From positions 1 to 64,000 of the forward strand of contig CAYOED010000001.1 in the NCBI GenBank assembly GCA_964402925.1: 64,000 nt of DNA. Direction: 5' to 3'. The notes under the pieces were generated by a model that saw only the letters and a list, made by a program, of their open reading frames with translations, was not told where the DNA came from and did not search any database. Below, piece after piece: positions 1 through 9,291 of the stretch (positions within the stretch are counted from its first letter, which is position 1; every line of letters begins with the position of its first letter). This DNA is from Suilimivivens sp964402925 (GTDB taxonomy: Bacteria; Bacillota; Clostridia; Lachnospirales; Lachnospiraceae). A program made the translations under genes and the position numbers.

Positions 1-114
1 TCAGCGCTTGACGAGGTTCTTTCGAGTCTAGCGTCTGTTACGTTTTTATGGAGCGGGAGCGCGACGACGTTGGTATATTTACCTGCCCTGTGCGGACTGT
101 TGACTACTCTGTAA
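1..114 (+). CDS. C-terminal fragment of an unidentified membrane protein (cut by window edge)
   Basis: Frame 1 is open from the first base to a TAA at 112-114 and encodes 37 residues that end in a hydrophobic stretch (TFLWSGSATTLVYLPALCG, then LLTTL). This looks like the last membrane helix of a protein that begins outside the window. I do not recognise the family. The other two plus frames contain stops within this stretch. The call rests only on openness and hydrophobicity. Confidence 0.4.
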   Translation, partial: SALDEVLSSLASVTFLWSGSATTLVYLPALCGLLTTL

Positions 115-233
115 AAAGTAACTCTTTTTCTTTTAAATAATCGCATTTCTAGTACAAGCTATTGCTTTTTTAGCTGTTTTATAGTATTTTTATAAAGGTA
201 TTTTGGCTTTTGTATTATAAGAGGAAGAGGATT

Positions 234-623
234 ATGAAAAAGATTACGAAATTGTTTTTGATTTGCAGTCTGTTTGTATGTTTTGCGGCAGGCTGTGCTG
301 ATGTTGCAGAAAATGGCTCTGGTAAGGAGATGATGTCCGAATGCAGCGCACAGGTTCTGGAGACGGTGGCTGCGACGGAAGAGGGTTACTACATACTGGA
401 AGGAAATCTGCATGAAATTGGAAAACATGTGATTGCATTAGAAATGGAAGATGGACAGCTCTGGCATTTTGAAATGGCGCCTGAAACGATTATATATACA
501 GGAGAAAGCAAAGAACTTGTTGCAGGTCAGGCAATTAAGGTCGTGTTTGACGGAAACCTGAATGGTACAGAGGTGGAAAATATTTCTGTGATTGCCGTTA
601 CGGTTTTGGAGGAGGAATTGTAA
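234..623 (+). CDS. Small secreted lipoprotein, unknown function
   Basis: Encodes 129 aa. The N-terminus has a lysine pair, a hydrophobic core and a lipobox ending FAAGC (Cys about residue 21), so it is probably lipid-anchored on the outer face of the membrane. The mature part is a short beta-rich domain (about residues 50-125: YYILEGNLHEIGKHVIALEM, later IKVVFDGNLNGTEVENISVI) resembling small OB-like secreted modules, but no named family is recognised. ATG 234 is preferred over an in-frame TTG at 210 because AGAGGAAGAGG lies just upstream of it. It is monocistronic, with about 110 bp to the next gene. Confidence 0.7.
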   Translation: MKKITKLFLICSLFVCFAAGCADVAENGSGKEMMSECSAQVLETVAATEEGYYILEGNLHEIGKHVIALEMEDGQLWHFEMAPETIIYTGESKELVAGQAIKVVFDGNLNGTEVENISVIAVTVLEEEL

Positions 624-733
624 ATTTTATCTTAAATTTCTTTTGTTTTGTGCATATTTCATACATTAACTTCGTTATATGTGGTAAAATATATTGTTGT
701 GAGTAAAATATGTGTGGTCATAAAGGGTTTAGT

Positions 734-1282
734 ATGAAAGAAAAGCGGAAAAGTGAAAGGAAAATTGAAAAGCTCAGAAAAAGATATGAGCAGAAAAGAG
801 AATTTTATCGGTTATTGAAGGAATATGCACCGGATATTCTTGAGTCGAAGAATTTTCGCAGTACCAGAAAATTTATTCAGCATGGAACGATGCCGGTACA
901 CCGGCATTGTCTGGATGTGGCAAGGCAGAGTATTGCAATTAGCAAATTTCTGCGAATTCCGTGCAACGAAAGAGAATTAATAAGGGGCGCATTGCTTCAC
1001 GATTATTTTTTATATGACTGGCATGACAAGACAAGGGAAAACTATCAAATGCTGCATGGTTTTTACCATCCGGGCATAGCGCTCAAAAATGCAAGTAAAG
1101 AGTATAATCTTACATCGCGTGAAAAGGATATCATCAAAAAGCATATGTGGCCGCTTACAGTGGTGCCTCCGCGTTGCCGGGAGGCCTGGATTGTGACTAC
1201 TGCCGATAAGTATTGCTCATTGCTGGAAACATTGAAATTGCACAAAGGTGCAGGAAAAACGAAAGTAAAGGTAACAGGATGA
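734..1282 (+). CDS. HD-domain protein (predicted phosphohydrolase)
   Basis: Encodes 182 aa. After a basic N-terminal helix (about residues 1-30) the protein has an HD-type core: His residues around VHRHCLDVA, the HD pair in GALLHDYFLYDWHD (about 100-113), a later HHM-like region (IIKKHMWPL) and a C-terminal Asp in TTADKYCSLLE. These are the metal ligands of HD phosphohydrolases; the substrate cannot be inferred. ATG 734 has AAAGGG six bases upstream, while an earlier in-frame ATG at 710 has no ribosome site. Its stop overlaps the start of the downstream decarboxylase (ATGA), so the two are translationally coupled. Confidence 0.75.
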   Translation: MKEKRKSERKIEKLRKRYEQKREFYRLLKEYAPDILESKNFRSTRKFIQHGTMPVHRHCLDVARQSIAISKFLRIPCNERELIRGALLHDYFLYDWHDKTRENYQMLHGFYHPGIALKNASKEYNLTSREKDIIKKHMWPLTVVPPRCREAWIVTTADKYCSLLETLKLHKGAGKTKVKVTG

Positions 1283-2682
1283 AGCAGGGACTGTTAGAGC
1301 GTCTGCAAAGCTACAGTGAAAGTGATTTTTATCCTTTCCATATGCCTGGTCACAAAAGAAAATTGGAAAAAGAACCGTTTGCAGAAATCTGTAGGTATGA
1401 CATTACGGAAATAGATGGATTTGATAATCTCCACAAACCAGAATCTATTTTGAAGGAAGCCGGGGAGCGTGCAGCAAGGTTATATGGTTCAGAGGAAACA
1501 TATTATCTTGTGAATGGCAGTACCGCCGGAATATTAACTGCTATTTCAACGGTTGCCAGCCGGGCGCAAACGCTGATTATTGCCAGAAACTGTCATAGAG
1601 CCGTATATCATGCGGCTTTTTTAAATCATATGAAGCTGCATTATGTATATCCTGAGATTATAAGGGAGTATGACATTGCAGGACCGATTGCGGAAAGCAG
1701 TTTGGAAGGTGCCATAAAGGAGGTCCAAAAGACAGGCGAACCGATAGCCGGAGTGGTGATTACATCACCCACATATGATGGTATCCTGTCAAATGTCAGG
1801 GGAATTGCCGATCTGGTGCATGCCCATGGAATTCCTTTGATTGTAGATCAGGCTCATGGAGCTCATTTTGGGATGCATCCGGCATATCCCGAAAATGCGG
1901 TAAAAGAGGGCGCGGATATTGTGATTCACAGTGTTCATAAAACGTTGCCGGCGCCCACGCAGACGGCACTGCTCCACCGGAATGGAGCATTGACGGATAA
2001 GGAGATCTTGAAAAAGTATCTTCAGATTTATCAGTCCAGCAGTCCTTCTTACATTTTAATGGCCGGAATTGATGAGGCAGTCAGAATAGCAGAAGAAGAA
2101 GGGCATCAAAGGCTGAATCATCTTTTGGATCTGCGGAATTTTTTTCTAAAGGAAATGAAAAAATGCAGGCATATCAGAGTATGTCCTTTGACGGAGCCGG
2201 GAAAATTGATTATTTCCGTAAAGGGATCTTCCATGACGGGACAGATGCTTTACGACATTCTGCGTGACCGGTATCATTTGCAGATGGAAATGGCTTCGGG
2301 AAGTTATGTGACGGCAATTTTGTCCATGATGGACAGCCAGGAAGGGATGTATCGGTTTGCTCATGCACTGTTACAGATCGACCAAGGTCTTACAGAAAAG
2401 AAGGAGCAGGACAGGGAATCGGATTTTGCGCTGCGCCCAGCCGTAACTCTTCCTATGTGGAGTGCATATATGGCGTCTTTTGAGGAAATAGCGTTAGATC
2501 AGGCAGATGGGAAAACGGCGGCAGAGTTCATTAATTTATATCCGCCGGGGATTCCGATTCTGGTGCCGGGAGAGGCTTTGGACGGAGAAATCATAAAAGC
2601 CATTCATTTCTATCTGGAAAACGGTTATACCATTCAAGGTATTTTTGACCATAGAATCAGGGTGGTAAAATCACCCCAATAA
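1279..2682 (+). CDS. Orn/Lys/Arg decarboxylase family protein (fold type I PLP enzyme)
   Basis: Encodes 467 aa, the length of the Gram-positive SpeA/YaaO-type decarboxylases that lack the N-terminal wing domain. Visible family marks are the N-terminal PFHMPGHKR, the cofactor-binding NGSTAGI, the DQAHGAHFG motif, and the PLP-lysine motif SVHKTLPAPTQTA with Lys about 221. The substrate (arginine, lysine or ornithine) cannot be told from sequence, so no gene name is given. A longer frame opens at 1213 inside the HD gene, but ATG 1279 with AAAGG upstream matches the family N-terminus. It would make a polyamine or its precursor in the cytoplasm. Confidence 0.88.
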   Translation: MKQGLLERLQSYSESDFYPFHMPGHKRKLEKEPFAEICRYDITEIDGFDNLHKPESILKEAGERAARLYGSEETYYLVNGSTAGILTAISTVASRAQTLIIARNCHRAVYHAAFLNHMKLHYVYPEIIREYDIAGPIAESSLEGAIKEVQKTGEPIAGVVITSPTYDGILSNVRGIADLVHAHGIPLIVDQAHGAHFGMHPAYPENAVKEGADIVIHSVHKTLPAPTQTALLHRNGALTDKEILKKYLQIYQSSSPSYILMAGIDEAVRIAEEEGHQRLNHLLDLRNFFLKEMKKCRHIRVCPLTEPGKLIISVKGSSMTGQMLYDILRDRYHLQMEMASGSYVTAILSMMDSQEGMYRFAHALLQIDQGLTEKKEQDRESDFALRPAVTLPMWSAYMASFEEIALDQADGKTAAEFINLYPPGIPILVPGEALDGEIIKAIHFYLENGYTIQGIFDHRIRVVKSPQ

Positions 2683-2702
2683 CATCAAGTGAAGGAGTAG
2701 TT

Positions 2703-4115
2703 ATGAGAAAAACAAAGATTATCTGTACAATAGGACCTGCAAGTGAGAGCGAAGAAAAATTACGTGAACTGATGCTGGCAGGTATGAATGTTGCCCGTTT
2801 TAATTTTTCCCATGGGACCCATGAGGAGCATAAGAAGAAATTTGACAGGGTGATCAAAGTCAGCAATGAACTGGGTCTGCAGGTGGCAACCATGCTGGAC
2901 ACCAAGGGACCGGAAATCAGGCTCAAAGATATTGAAGGCGGCAGAACGGAGCTTGTTACCGGACAGAAGTTCATATTGACCACAGAGGAAGTTCTTGGAA
3001 ATAGTGAAAAGGTTACAATTACCTATAAGAATTTAAAAGACGATATCAACATTGGGACAACGATTTTGATTGACGATGGTTTGATTGAAATGGTTGTGGA
3101 TGCCATTGAAGAGACCGATATAATATGTACAGTAGTAAATGGGGGATCTATTTCCAACCACAAGGGTGTGAATGTTCCGGGCGCAGTACTGTCCATGCCT
3201 TACATTAGTGAGGTTGACAGGAGCGACATTATGTTTGGCTGCGATATGGGATTTGATTTTCTTGCGGCTTCCTTTGTAAGATGTAAGGAAGATATTCTGG
3301 AAGTCAGAAAGATTTTGGATGATAATGACAGTCATATGAAGATCATTGCAAAGATTGAAAATATGCAGGGAATTCATAATCTGGAAGATATTCTGACGGT
3401 TTCCGACGGTATCATGGTTGCAAGAGGAGATATGGGTGTGGAGATTCCCATGGAAGAAGTGCCTGTTATGCAGAAGCGTATGATCAAGATGGCGGAAGCT
3501 CAGGGCAAGCATGTCATCACAGCGACCCAGATGCTGGAATCCATGATCAAGAACCCCAGACCCACGAGAGCGGAGACGACGGATATCGCCAATGCCATTT
3601 ATGACGGAACGACAGCAATCATGCTTTCAGGGGAGAGCGCTGCCGGATTATACCCGGTAGAAGCAGTTAAGACTATGGCAAAAATTGCCGAGAGAGCAGA
3701 AGAAGATATTGACTACAATGGAAGAATGAGAAAAAGAGAGAATATTGACAGCTTTGATGTAACGACAGCCATCTCTCATGCAACTTGTACCACGGCGATG
3801 GATTTAAAGGCAGCTGCTATCATAACGGTGACGATTTCCGGGTTCACAGCGGGAATGATCGCCAGATATAAGCCTAAATGTGCTGTCATTGCGTGCAGTG
3901 TCAGCCCTAAAGTCTGCAGGCAGCTTGCTTTATCCTGGGGTGTGACGCCTATATGGATTGCCCGGGAAAACACAGCGGATGATTTGTTTGACGAGGCTGT
4001 ACACGCGGCGGAAGAAGCAGGTTACATCAAAAAAGGAGATAAAGTTGTTCTTACTGCAGGTGTTCCGTTGGGAATTTCAGGAAAAACCAACATGATTCGC
4101 GTTGTAGAGGTTTAA
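2703..4115 (+). CDS. pyk: Pyruvate kinase
   Basis: Encodes 470 aa. Converts phosphoenolpyruvate and ADP to pyruvate and ATP, the last step of glycolysis. The N-terminus RKTKIICTIGPASE, the substrate loop MNVARFNFSHG, the LDTKGPEIR motif, the signature IAKIENMQG, MVARGDMGVEIP and TATQMLESM are all present. The length shows the form without the C-terminal PEP-utiliser-like extra domain found in Bacillus. AAGGAG lies 5 bases before the ATG. It starts 20 bp after the decarboxylase, so it may share its transcript. Confidence 0.97.
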   Translation: MRKTKIICTIGPASESEEKLRELMLAGMNVARFNFSHGTHEEHKKKFDRVIKVSNELGLQVATMLDTKGPEIRLKDIEGGRTELVTGQKFILTTEEVLGNSEKVTITYKNLKDDINIGTTILIDDGLIEMVVDAIEETDIICTVVNGGSISNHKGVNVPGAVLSMPYISEVDRSDIMFGCDMGFDFLAASFVRCKEDILEVRKILDDNDSHMKIIAKIENMQGIHNLEDILTVSDGIMVARGDMGVEIPMEEVPVMQKRMIKMAEAQGKHVITATQMLESMIKNPRPTRAETTDIANAIYDGTTAIMLSGESAAGLYPVEAVKTMAKIAERAEEDIDYNGRMRKRENIDSFDVTTAISHATCTTAMDLKAAAIITVTISGFTAGMIARYKPKCAVIACSVSPKVCRQLALSWGVTPIWIARENTADDLFDEAVHAAEEAGYIKKGDKVVLTAGVPLGISGKTNMIRVVEV

Positions 4116-4120
4116 TTAAT

Positions 4121-4708
4121 ATGGGAAAAATGATATACTTAATGGGGAAGAGTTCCTCGGGGAAAGATACCATCTATAGGAGATTATTGGGACGGAGAAA
4201 AGCAAATTTCAAAAGAGTTGTGCCCTATACGACCCGTCCCATACGTATGGGCGAGACAGATGGGGAGGAATATCATTTTACGGATGAGGCAGAATACATG
4301 GAGTTTGAAGCGCAGGGCAAGGTAATTGAAACCCGCGTTTACAATACATATCATGGGATGTGGCGTTATTTTACGGTAGATGACGGCAGTATCGACTTAA
4401 GCGAGGATAATTATCTGATTATAGGGACGATAGAATCTTATGTCAATACAGCGAACTATTTCGGTCAGGATAAGGTTCTGCCGGTGTTGCTGGAACTTGA
4501 TGACGGCATAAGGCTGAGGCGTGCGCTGAACCGTGAGATGCAGCAGGAAAATCCCAGGTATGAGGAGATGTGCAGGCGCTTTCTGGCAGATGCCGAGGAC
4601 TTTTCAGAGGAAAAAATTGAGGAAGCGGGAATAAAAAGAAGGTTCCGCAATGAAAATCTAGACAGATGTCTTGCAGACATAAAGGAGTATATCCGCGATA
4701 ATCGGTAA
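4121..4708 (+). CDS. Guanylate kinase family protein
   Basis: Encodes 195 aa. A P-loop near the N-terminus (MGKSSSGKDT) is followed by the guanylate-kinase pattern VVPYTTRPIRMGETDGEEYHF, where GMP would bind, and by a lid-like arginine region (RRALNREMQQENPRYEEMCRRF). The canonical P-loop GPSGAGKST is altered, and the adenine-side residues are divergent, so this is probably a paralogue rather than the essential Gmk. It starts 5 bp after pyk and occupies the place that tmk has in the Bacillus yaaQ-yaaR-holB cluster, suggesting a nucleotide-linked role in that operon (inference). Confidence 0.75.
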   Translation: MGKMIYLMGKSSSGKDTIYRRLLGRRKANFKRVVPYTTRPIRMGETDGEEYHFTDEAEYMEFEAQGKVIETRVYNTYHGMWRYFTVDDGSIDLSEDNYLIIGTIESYVNTANYFGQDKVLPVLLELDDGIRLRRALNREMQQENPRYEEMCRRFLADAEDFSEEKIEEAGIKRRFRNENLDRCLADIKEYIRDNR

Positions 4709-4728
4709 AAGGAAAGGGGTGATCAGAG

Positions 4729-5169
4729 GTGGACATAAAAGTAAATCAGTCGGCGCCGGTATCTCAGCCGGAGGCAGCAGCACCGGTACGTGAATCGGAT
4801 GGAGCGTTTAAGTTTACGCTGGTTAGCCATATTGAAGAACAGGAATTGCAAGCCAGACTGAACACTTTGATGGAAGAAATCACCATGCAGGGAGATAAGC
4901 TTGCAAAGAAACGTGACATTAGGGATATGAAGAAATACAGGGCGCTGGTAAAAGATTTTATGAATGAAATCGTAAGCCGTTCTCATTCTTTTTCCCGTGA
5001 GAACTTTCTGGACCGGAAAGGACGTCACAGGGTTTATGGAATTATCAGACTGGTAGATGAAAATCTGGACGAACTGGCAAAGGAGCTTATGAAAGATGAG
5101 CAGGACCACCTTGCTATTCTTTCTAAAATCGGAGAAATCAGGGGATTGCTTCTGGATATCCTGACCTAA
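4729..5169 (+). CDS. yaaR: YaaR family protein (DUF327)
   Basis: Encodes 146 aa from a GTG start with GGAAAGGGG nine bases upstream. The low-complexity N-terminus (SAPVSQPEAAAPVRESDG) precedes a helical domain (FKFTLVSHIEEQELQARLNT ... DMKKYRALVKDFMNEIVSRS ... RVYGIIRLVDENLDELAKEL), typical of DUF327. The family's biochemical role is unknown, but it is nearly always next to holB in Firmicutes, as here. Confidence 0.85.
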   Translation: MDIKVNQSAPVSQPEAAAPVRESDGAFKFTLVSHIEEQELQARLNTLMEEITMQGDKLAKKRDIRDMKKYRALVKDFMNEIVSRSHSFSRENFLDRKGRHRVYGIIRLVDENLDELAKELMKDEQDHLAILSKIGEIRGLLLDILT

Positions 5170-5243
5170 TGGGCAGGAATGCTTTCCAGATAAAATGACA
5201 TGGGGATTAAGGCTGTGATTAAACAGCAGAAAGGGGAGGTTGT

Positions 5244-6236
5244 ATGAGCAGATTTGTTGATATCGTTGGACAGGAACAATTAAAAGAGCACCTGGAAAAT
5301 GCGATTAAACTAAATAAAGTGTCTCATGCCTATATTATCAATGGGGAAAGAAATTCGGGGAAGGAATTTATAGCAAAGACATTTGCCATGGCATTGCAGT
5401 GTGAGAACAGGCAGGATGCAGAGCCATGTCAGGAGTGCCATTCCTGCAGGCAGGCACAAAGCGGTAATCATCCGGATATTATTTTTATTTCCCATGAAAA
5501 GCCGGGAACCATCGGCGTGGAGGATATTCGCAGGCAGATCAACGGTGATGTTGCAATCAAGCCCTATAGCGGACCTAAGAAGATTTATATCATGAACGAG
5601 GGAGAAAAGATGACTGTGCAGGCGCAGAACGCGCTTTTGAAAACGCTGGAGGAGCCGCCGGAGTATGCGGTCATATTGATTTTGACCACAAATGTAGATT
5701 CACTTCTTCCTACCATTTTGAGCAGATGTGTGGTCCTTAATATGAAACCGGTCAGGGATGCCCAGATTAAGAGTTTCCTGATGGAACATATGGGGATTCC
5801 CGATTACAAAGCAGATATTTGTGTGGCATTCGCAAGAGGAAATGTGGGAAAAGCAAGATTGCTGGCGAAAAGCGAGGAATTTGACAAGGTCAAAGAAGAA
5901 GCGATCACGCTGTTAAAATATATCAATGAGATGGAACTAAACGAAATAGTTGCTGCCATCAAAAAAATCAATGAATACAAATTTGATGTCAATGATTACA
6001 TGGACATCCTTGCCATCTGGTATCGGGATGTGCTGCTGTTTAAGGCGACCCATGATGCAAATCATTTGATTTTCAGAGAAGAAATACAGTATATTAGAAA
6101 AGTGGCGGATAAAAGTACCTATGAGGGCATTGAGAAAATCATTGATGCTCTGGAGAAGTCAAAACAGAGGTTATCTGCCAATGTAAACTTTGATCTGACG
6201 ATGGAACTTTTAATGCTGACGATTAAAGAAAATTAA
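5244..6236 (+). CDS. holB: DNA polymerase III subunit delta'
   Basis: Encodes 330 aa. An AAA+ clamp-loader subunit that helps load the sliding clamp onto DNA. It begins FVDIVGQEQLKEHLENAI, has a degraded Walker A region (NGERNSGKEFIAKTFA), a zinc-binding cysteine cluster (CENRQDAEPCQECHSCRQA), and the conserved LLKTLEEPPEYAVILILTT and LLPTILSRCV (SRC motif) that distinguish DnaX/HolB proteins. AAGGGGAGG lies before the ATG. It sits between yaaR and ricT, the standard order in Firmicutes. Confidence 0.95.
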   Translation: MSRFVDIVGQEQLKEHLENAIKLNKVSHAYIINGERNSGKEFIAKTFAMALQCENRQDAEPCQECHSCRQAQSGNHPDIIFISHEKPGTIGVEDIRRQINGDVAIKPYSGPKKIYIMNEGEKMTVQAQNALLKTLEEPPEYAVILILTTNVDSLLPTILSRCVVLNMKPVRDAQIKSFLMEHMGIPDYKADICVAFARGNVGKARLLAKSEEFDKVKEEAITLLKYINEMELNEIVAAIKKINEYKFDVNDYMDILAIWYRDVLLFKATHDANHLIFREEIQYIRKVADKSTYEGIEKIIDALEKSKQRLSANVNFDLTMELLMLTIKEN

Positions 6237-6254
6237 AGTGAGGTTTATAGATTA

Positions 6255-7163
6255 ATGACAAAAGTGATAGGTGTACGTTTTAGAACGGCAGGGAAGATTT
6301 ATTTTTTTGATCCGGGTAAGATGAACATAAAACGAGGCGACCATGTAATCGTGGAAACGGCGAGGGGAATCGAATACGGAACGGTCGTGGGCGATCCAAG
6401 AGAAGTGGAAGATGACAAGGTCGTACAGCCTTTGAAACCTGTGCTGAGGATTGCTACTCAAAGAGATGACGAGCAGGAGGCAGGCAATAAGCTTAAGGAA
6501 AAAGAAGCCTTTAAAATTTGTCTGAACAAGATTCAAAAGCACGGACTGGAAATGAAACTGATCGATGCGGAATATACTTTTGACAATAATAAAGTATTGT
6601 TTTACTTTACAGCGGACGGACGGATTGACTTCAGGGAATTAGTGAAGGATTTGGCAGCAGTGTTCAAGACCAGAATCGAACTTCGTCAGATTGGTGTCAG
6701 GGATGAGACTAAGATTTTAGGCGGTATCGGCATTTGCGGAAGAGAACTGTGCTGTCATAGGCATTTATCGGAGTTTGTGCCCGTATCCATTAAAATGGCA
6801 AAAGAACAGAATTTATCCTTAAATCCCACCAAAATCTCCGGTGTATGCGGCAGACTGATGTGCTGCCTGAAGCATGAGGAGGAAACTTATGAGGAACTTA
6901 ACCGAAGGCTGCCCAACGTGGGAGATCATGTGACCACCGAAGATGGGTTAAAAGGAGAAGTACACAGTGTAAATGTTCTCCGTCAGTTGGTGAAGGTAGT
7001 CGTTGAAGTAGGGGATGAGAAGGAAATCCAGGAATACCGGGTGGAACAGCTGAGATTCAAGCGCAGACATAAGCACAATAAAATAGAAGTGCAGGATGAA
7101 GAATTGAAGGAGCTTGAAAAGCTGGAAAGAGAAGAAGGCAAATCAAAGCTGGATGATAATTAG
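6255..7163 (+). CDS. ricT: PSP1-domain protein RicT (YaaT)
   Basis: Encodes 302 aa. The PSP1 domain (about residues 60-150, from ATQRDDEQEAGNKLKEKEAF) and the cysteine-rich core (GGIGICGRELCCHRHL ... SGVCGRLMCCLKHE) identify RicT. In Bacillus, RicT with RicA and RicF forms an iron-sulfur complex that aids RNase Y-dependent mRNA processing and phosphorelay signalling (known of the family). All the Fe-S cysteines are present. The C-terminus is a charged, coiled tail. It lies 18 bp after holB. Confidence 0.93.
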   Translation: MTKVIGVRFRTAGKIYFFDPGKMNIKRGDHVIVETARGIEYGTVVGDPREVEDDKVVQPLKPVLRIATQRDDEQEAGNKLKEKEAFKICLNKIQKHGLEMKLIDAEYTFDNNKVLFYFTADGRIDFRELVKDLAAVFKTRIELRQIGVRDETKILGGIGICGRELCCHRHLSEFVPVSIKMAKEQNLSLNPTKISGVCGRLMCCLKHEEETYEELNRRLPNVGDHVTTEDGLKGEVHSVNVLRQLVKVVVEVGDEKEIQEYRVEQLRFKRRHKHNKIEVQDEELKELEKLEREEGKSKLDDN

Positions 7164-7184
7164 GTTTGCCGGAGGGTATAAGGC

Positions 7185-7919
7185 ATGGTATCCTTGAAAG
7201 AAAACGAAAGAATTGATGATTTACAGAGAAATAATTATAAAATCATCCAAGACCCTGACAGATTCTGCTTTGGTATGGACGCAGTGCTTCTTTCCGGCTT
7301 CGCGAGGGCAAAAGAGGGAGAAAAAGTCCTTGATCTGGGAACCGGAACAGGAATCATTCCGATTCTTATGAGCGCAAAAACAAAGGCAGGACACATGACC
7401 GGGCTGGAGATCCAGCCGGACAGTGCAGACATGGCAGCGCGCAGTGTAAAATTAAATGGGCTTGAAGAAAAAATTGAAATTGTAACCGGTGATATCAAGG
7501 AAGCAGTCAGTCTCTTTGGCGCTGCTTCTTTTGATGTTGTGACTTGCAATCCGCCGTATATGACGGAGCATCATGGACTTACCAATCCGGAGGCGCCAAA
7601 GGCTATTGCCAGACATGAGCTGCTTTGCTCGCTGGAGGATGTGGTCAGCCAGAGCAGTAAGCTGCTTAGACCGGGCGGAAATTTTTACATGGTCCACAGA
7701 CCTTTCCGACTAGCTGATATTATTGTACTTATGCGCCAATATAAGCTTGAGCCAAAGCGCATGAAGCTGGTATATCCCTTTGCGGATAAGGAGCCCAATA
7801 TGGTGCTTTTGGAAGCAAACAGAGGAGGAAGAGCCCGTATGACGGTGGAAAAACCGTTGATTGTCTACAAGGAGCCGGGTGTATACACAGACGAAATTTA
7901 TGATATTTATGGATATTAG
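7185..7919 (+). CDS. tRNA1(Val) (adenine(37)-N6)-methyltransferase family (YabB/TrmN6)
   Basis: Encodes 244 aa. The SAM-binding motif VLDLGTGTGIIPI (about residues 48-60) and the catalytic NPPY in VVTCNPPYMTEHH (about 120-132) define an N6-adenine methyltransferase of the TrmN6/YfiC type. The start ERIDDLQRNNYKIIQDPDRF is characteristic of the Bacillus YabB group. It would act on tRNA in the cytoplasm. GGAGGG lies upstream of the ATG. The gene keeps the ricT-yabB order of Firmicutes. Confidence 0.88.
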   Translation: MVSLKENERIDDLQRNNYKIIQDPDRFCFGMDAVLLSGFARAKEGEKVLDLGTGTGIIPILMSAKTKAGHMTGLEIQPDSADMAARSVKLNGLEEKIEIVTGDIKEAVSLFGAASFDVVTCNPPYMTEHHGLTNPEAPKAIARHELLCSLEDVVSQSSKLLRPGGNFYMVHRPFRLADIIVLMRQYKLEPKRMKLVYPFADKEPNMVLLEANRGGRARMTVEKPLIVYKEPGVYTDEIYDIYGY

Positions 7920-7947
7920 ATTTTTTATTTAAGCAGGAGATGTAAAC

Positions 7948-9291
7948 ATGGCAGCAATGAGTTTACAAAGGAAAATGAGGATAGAAATAATAAGTTTGCT
8001 TTTGCTTATAATGGTTTGTATCTGTGGATGTAAAGGAGAGAATCAGCAGGTAGTTTCTGACAATGTCCAGTCTTCTGAGGTAGAGGCAGAAGAAGAGGAA
8101 GAGATCATAGAGGGCGAAAATAGCGATGATGGTGAAGATTATAGGACTTTGGCAGAAGCGGTAGAAGATTTCCTGGTACCGGAAAGGGAAGAACTTCGGA
8201 CAGAGGATACCACTTATAGACCAAAGGTAAAAGGAATTTTCGTGACCGGTCCTATGGCAGGAACAGCCAATATGGAGAATCTGATTGCACTTGTGGATGA
8301 AACAGAGTTGAATGCCATTGTTCTGGATGTGAAGAATGATGAGGGCAGGATTACATATGATATGCAGATTCCTGCGGTTCAGGAGATTGGAGCAGGGATT
8401 CGCTATATACAGGATATGGAATCTTTGATAGCGAAGTGTAAAGAGAAGGATATTTATTTGATTGCCAGAATCGTGACATTCAAAGATCCTTTTCTGGCGG
8501 AGGCAAAACCGCAGTGGTGTATACACAATGCAGACGGCAGTATATTCCGGGACAAGGACGGACTTGCATGGATCAATCCATATGACCATGAAGTGTGGGA
8601 ATATCTGTTAGATATTGCGCAGGAGGCTCTTAGAATGGGATTTGATGAAGTGCAATTTGATTATATCAGATTTTCCACAGACAGCGGGATGAAGGATGTG
8701 GATTTTGGGCAGGAAGCGGAGGAAAAGGACAGAGAAGAGATTATAACTGAGTTTGTGCAATATGCGTCGGAGGGGATTCATGAAGCGGGAGGAGCTATTT
8801 CTGCAGACGTATATGGCATGGTTATCGACAGCAGAACGGATCAGCAGATCGTGGGACAGAATTACATTGAAATGTCCAGATATCTGGATTACATCAGTCC
8901 AATGGTATACCCTTCTCATTACGGGCCCTATAATTATAATATTCCTGTGCCGGATGCAGAGCCCTACAGATTGGTACTCACAGCCTTGCAGTCATCCAGA
9001 AAAGTGCTGGCAGGTATTTCTGAGGAAACGGTTTCGGGTAATATGGAGCCTGAATATACGATGGAACAGATTGCGTCTCTGTCTCCCATGGAAGGTATCA
9101 GCGTGCAGGTAAGGCCGTGGCTTCAGGACTTTACCGCTACCTGGGTGCAGGGGCATATCAACTATGGTCCAGAAGAGATCCGGGCGCAGATACAGGCCGT
9201 GTATGATGCGGGTTATGAGGAATGGATTTTGTGGAATGCGGCAAACCGATATACAGAGGAGGGATTGTTGAGGGAGGAGGAAAAAGAATGA
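7948..9291 (+). CDS. DUF4015-type putative glycoside hydrolase, lipoprotein
   Basis: Encodes 447 aa. The N-terminus has a membrane segment ending in ICGC, a lipobox-like site (Cys about 26-27), then an acidic linker (EAEEEEEIIEGENSDDGEDY). The rest is a TIM-barrel-like domain: GIFVTGPMAGT, AIVLDVKNDEGRITYD, FDEVQFDYIRF (about residue 235) and YLDYISPMVYPSHYGPYNY. These are hallmarks of DUF4015, distantly related to alpha-amylase-type hydrolases; substrate unknown. It probably acts at the cell surface. Its stop overlaps the rsmI start (ATGA). Its presence inside the yabB-rsmI run replaces yazA of Bacillus. Confidence 0.82.
   Translation: MAAMSLQRKMRIEIISLLLLIMVCICGCKGENQQVVSDNVQSSEVEAEEEEEIIEGENSDDGEDYRTLAEAVEDFLVPEREELRTEDTTYRPKVKGIFVTGPMAGTANMENLIALVDETELNAIVLDVKNDEGRITYDMQIPAVQEIGAGIRYIQDMESLIAKCKEKDIYLIARIVTFKDPFLAEAKPQWCIHNADGSIFRDKDGLAWINPYDHEVWEYLLDIAQEALRMGFDEVQFDYIRFSTDSGMKDVDFGQEAEEKDREEIITEFVQYASEGIHEAGGAISADVYGMVIDSRTDQQIVGQNYIEMSRYLDYISPMVYPSHYGPYNYNIPVPDAEPYRLVLTALQSSRKVLAGISEETVSGNMEPEYTMEQIASLSPMEGISVQVRPWLQDFTATWVQGHINYGPEEIRAQIQAVYDAGYEEWILWNAANRYTEEGLLREEEKE

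Noticed and set aside
1..140. Structured RNA in the first 140 bases
   Set aside because: The stretch looked GC-rich against its surroundings, but frame 1 is open with a hydrophobic product and no convincing conserved RNA fold was seen.
7963..8589. 208-codon minus-strand frame
   Set aside because: Antisense to the DUF4015 lipoprotein gene, whose motifs are intact; no ribosome site.
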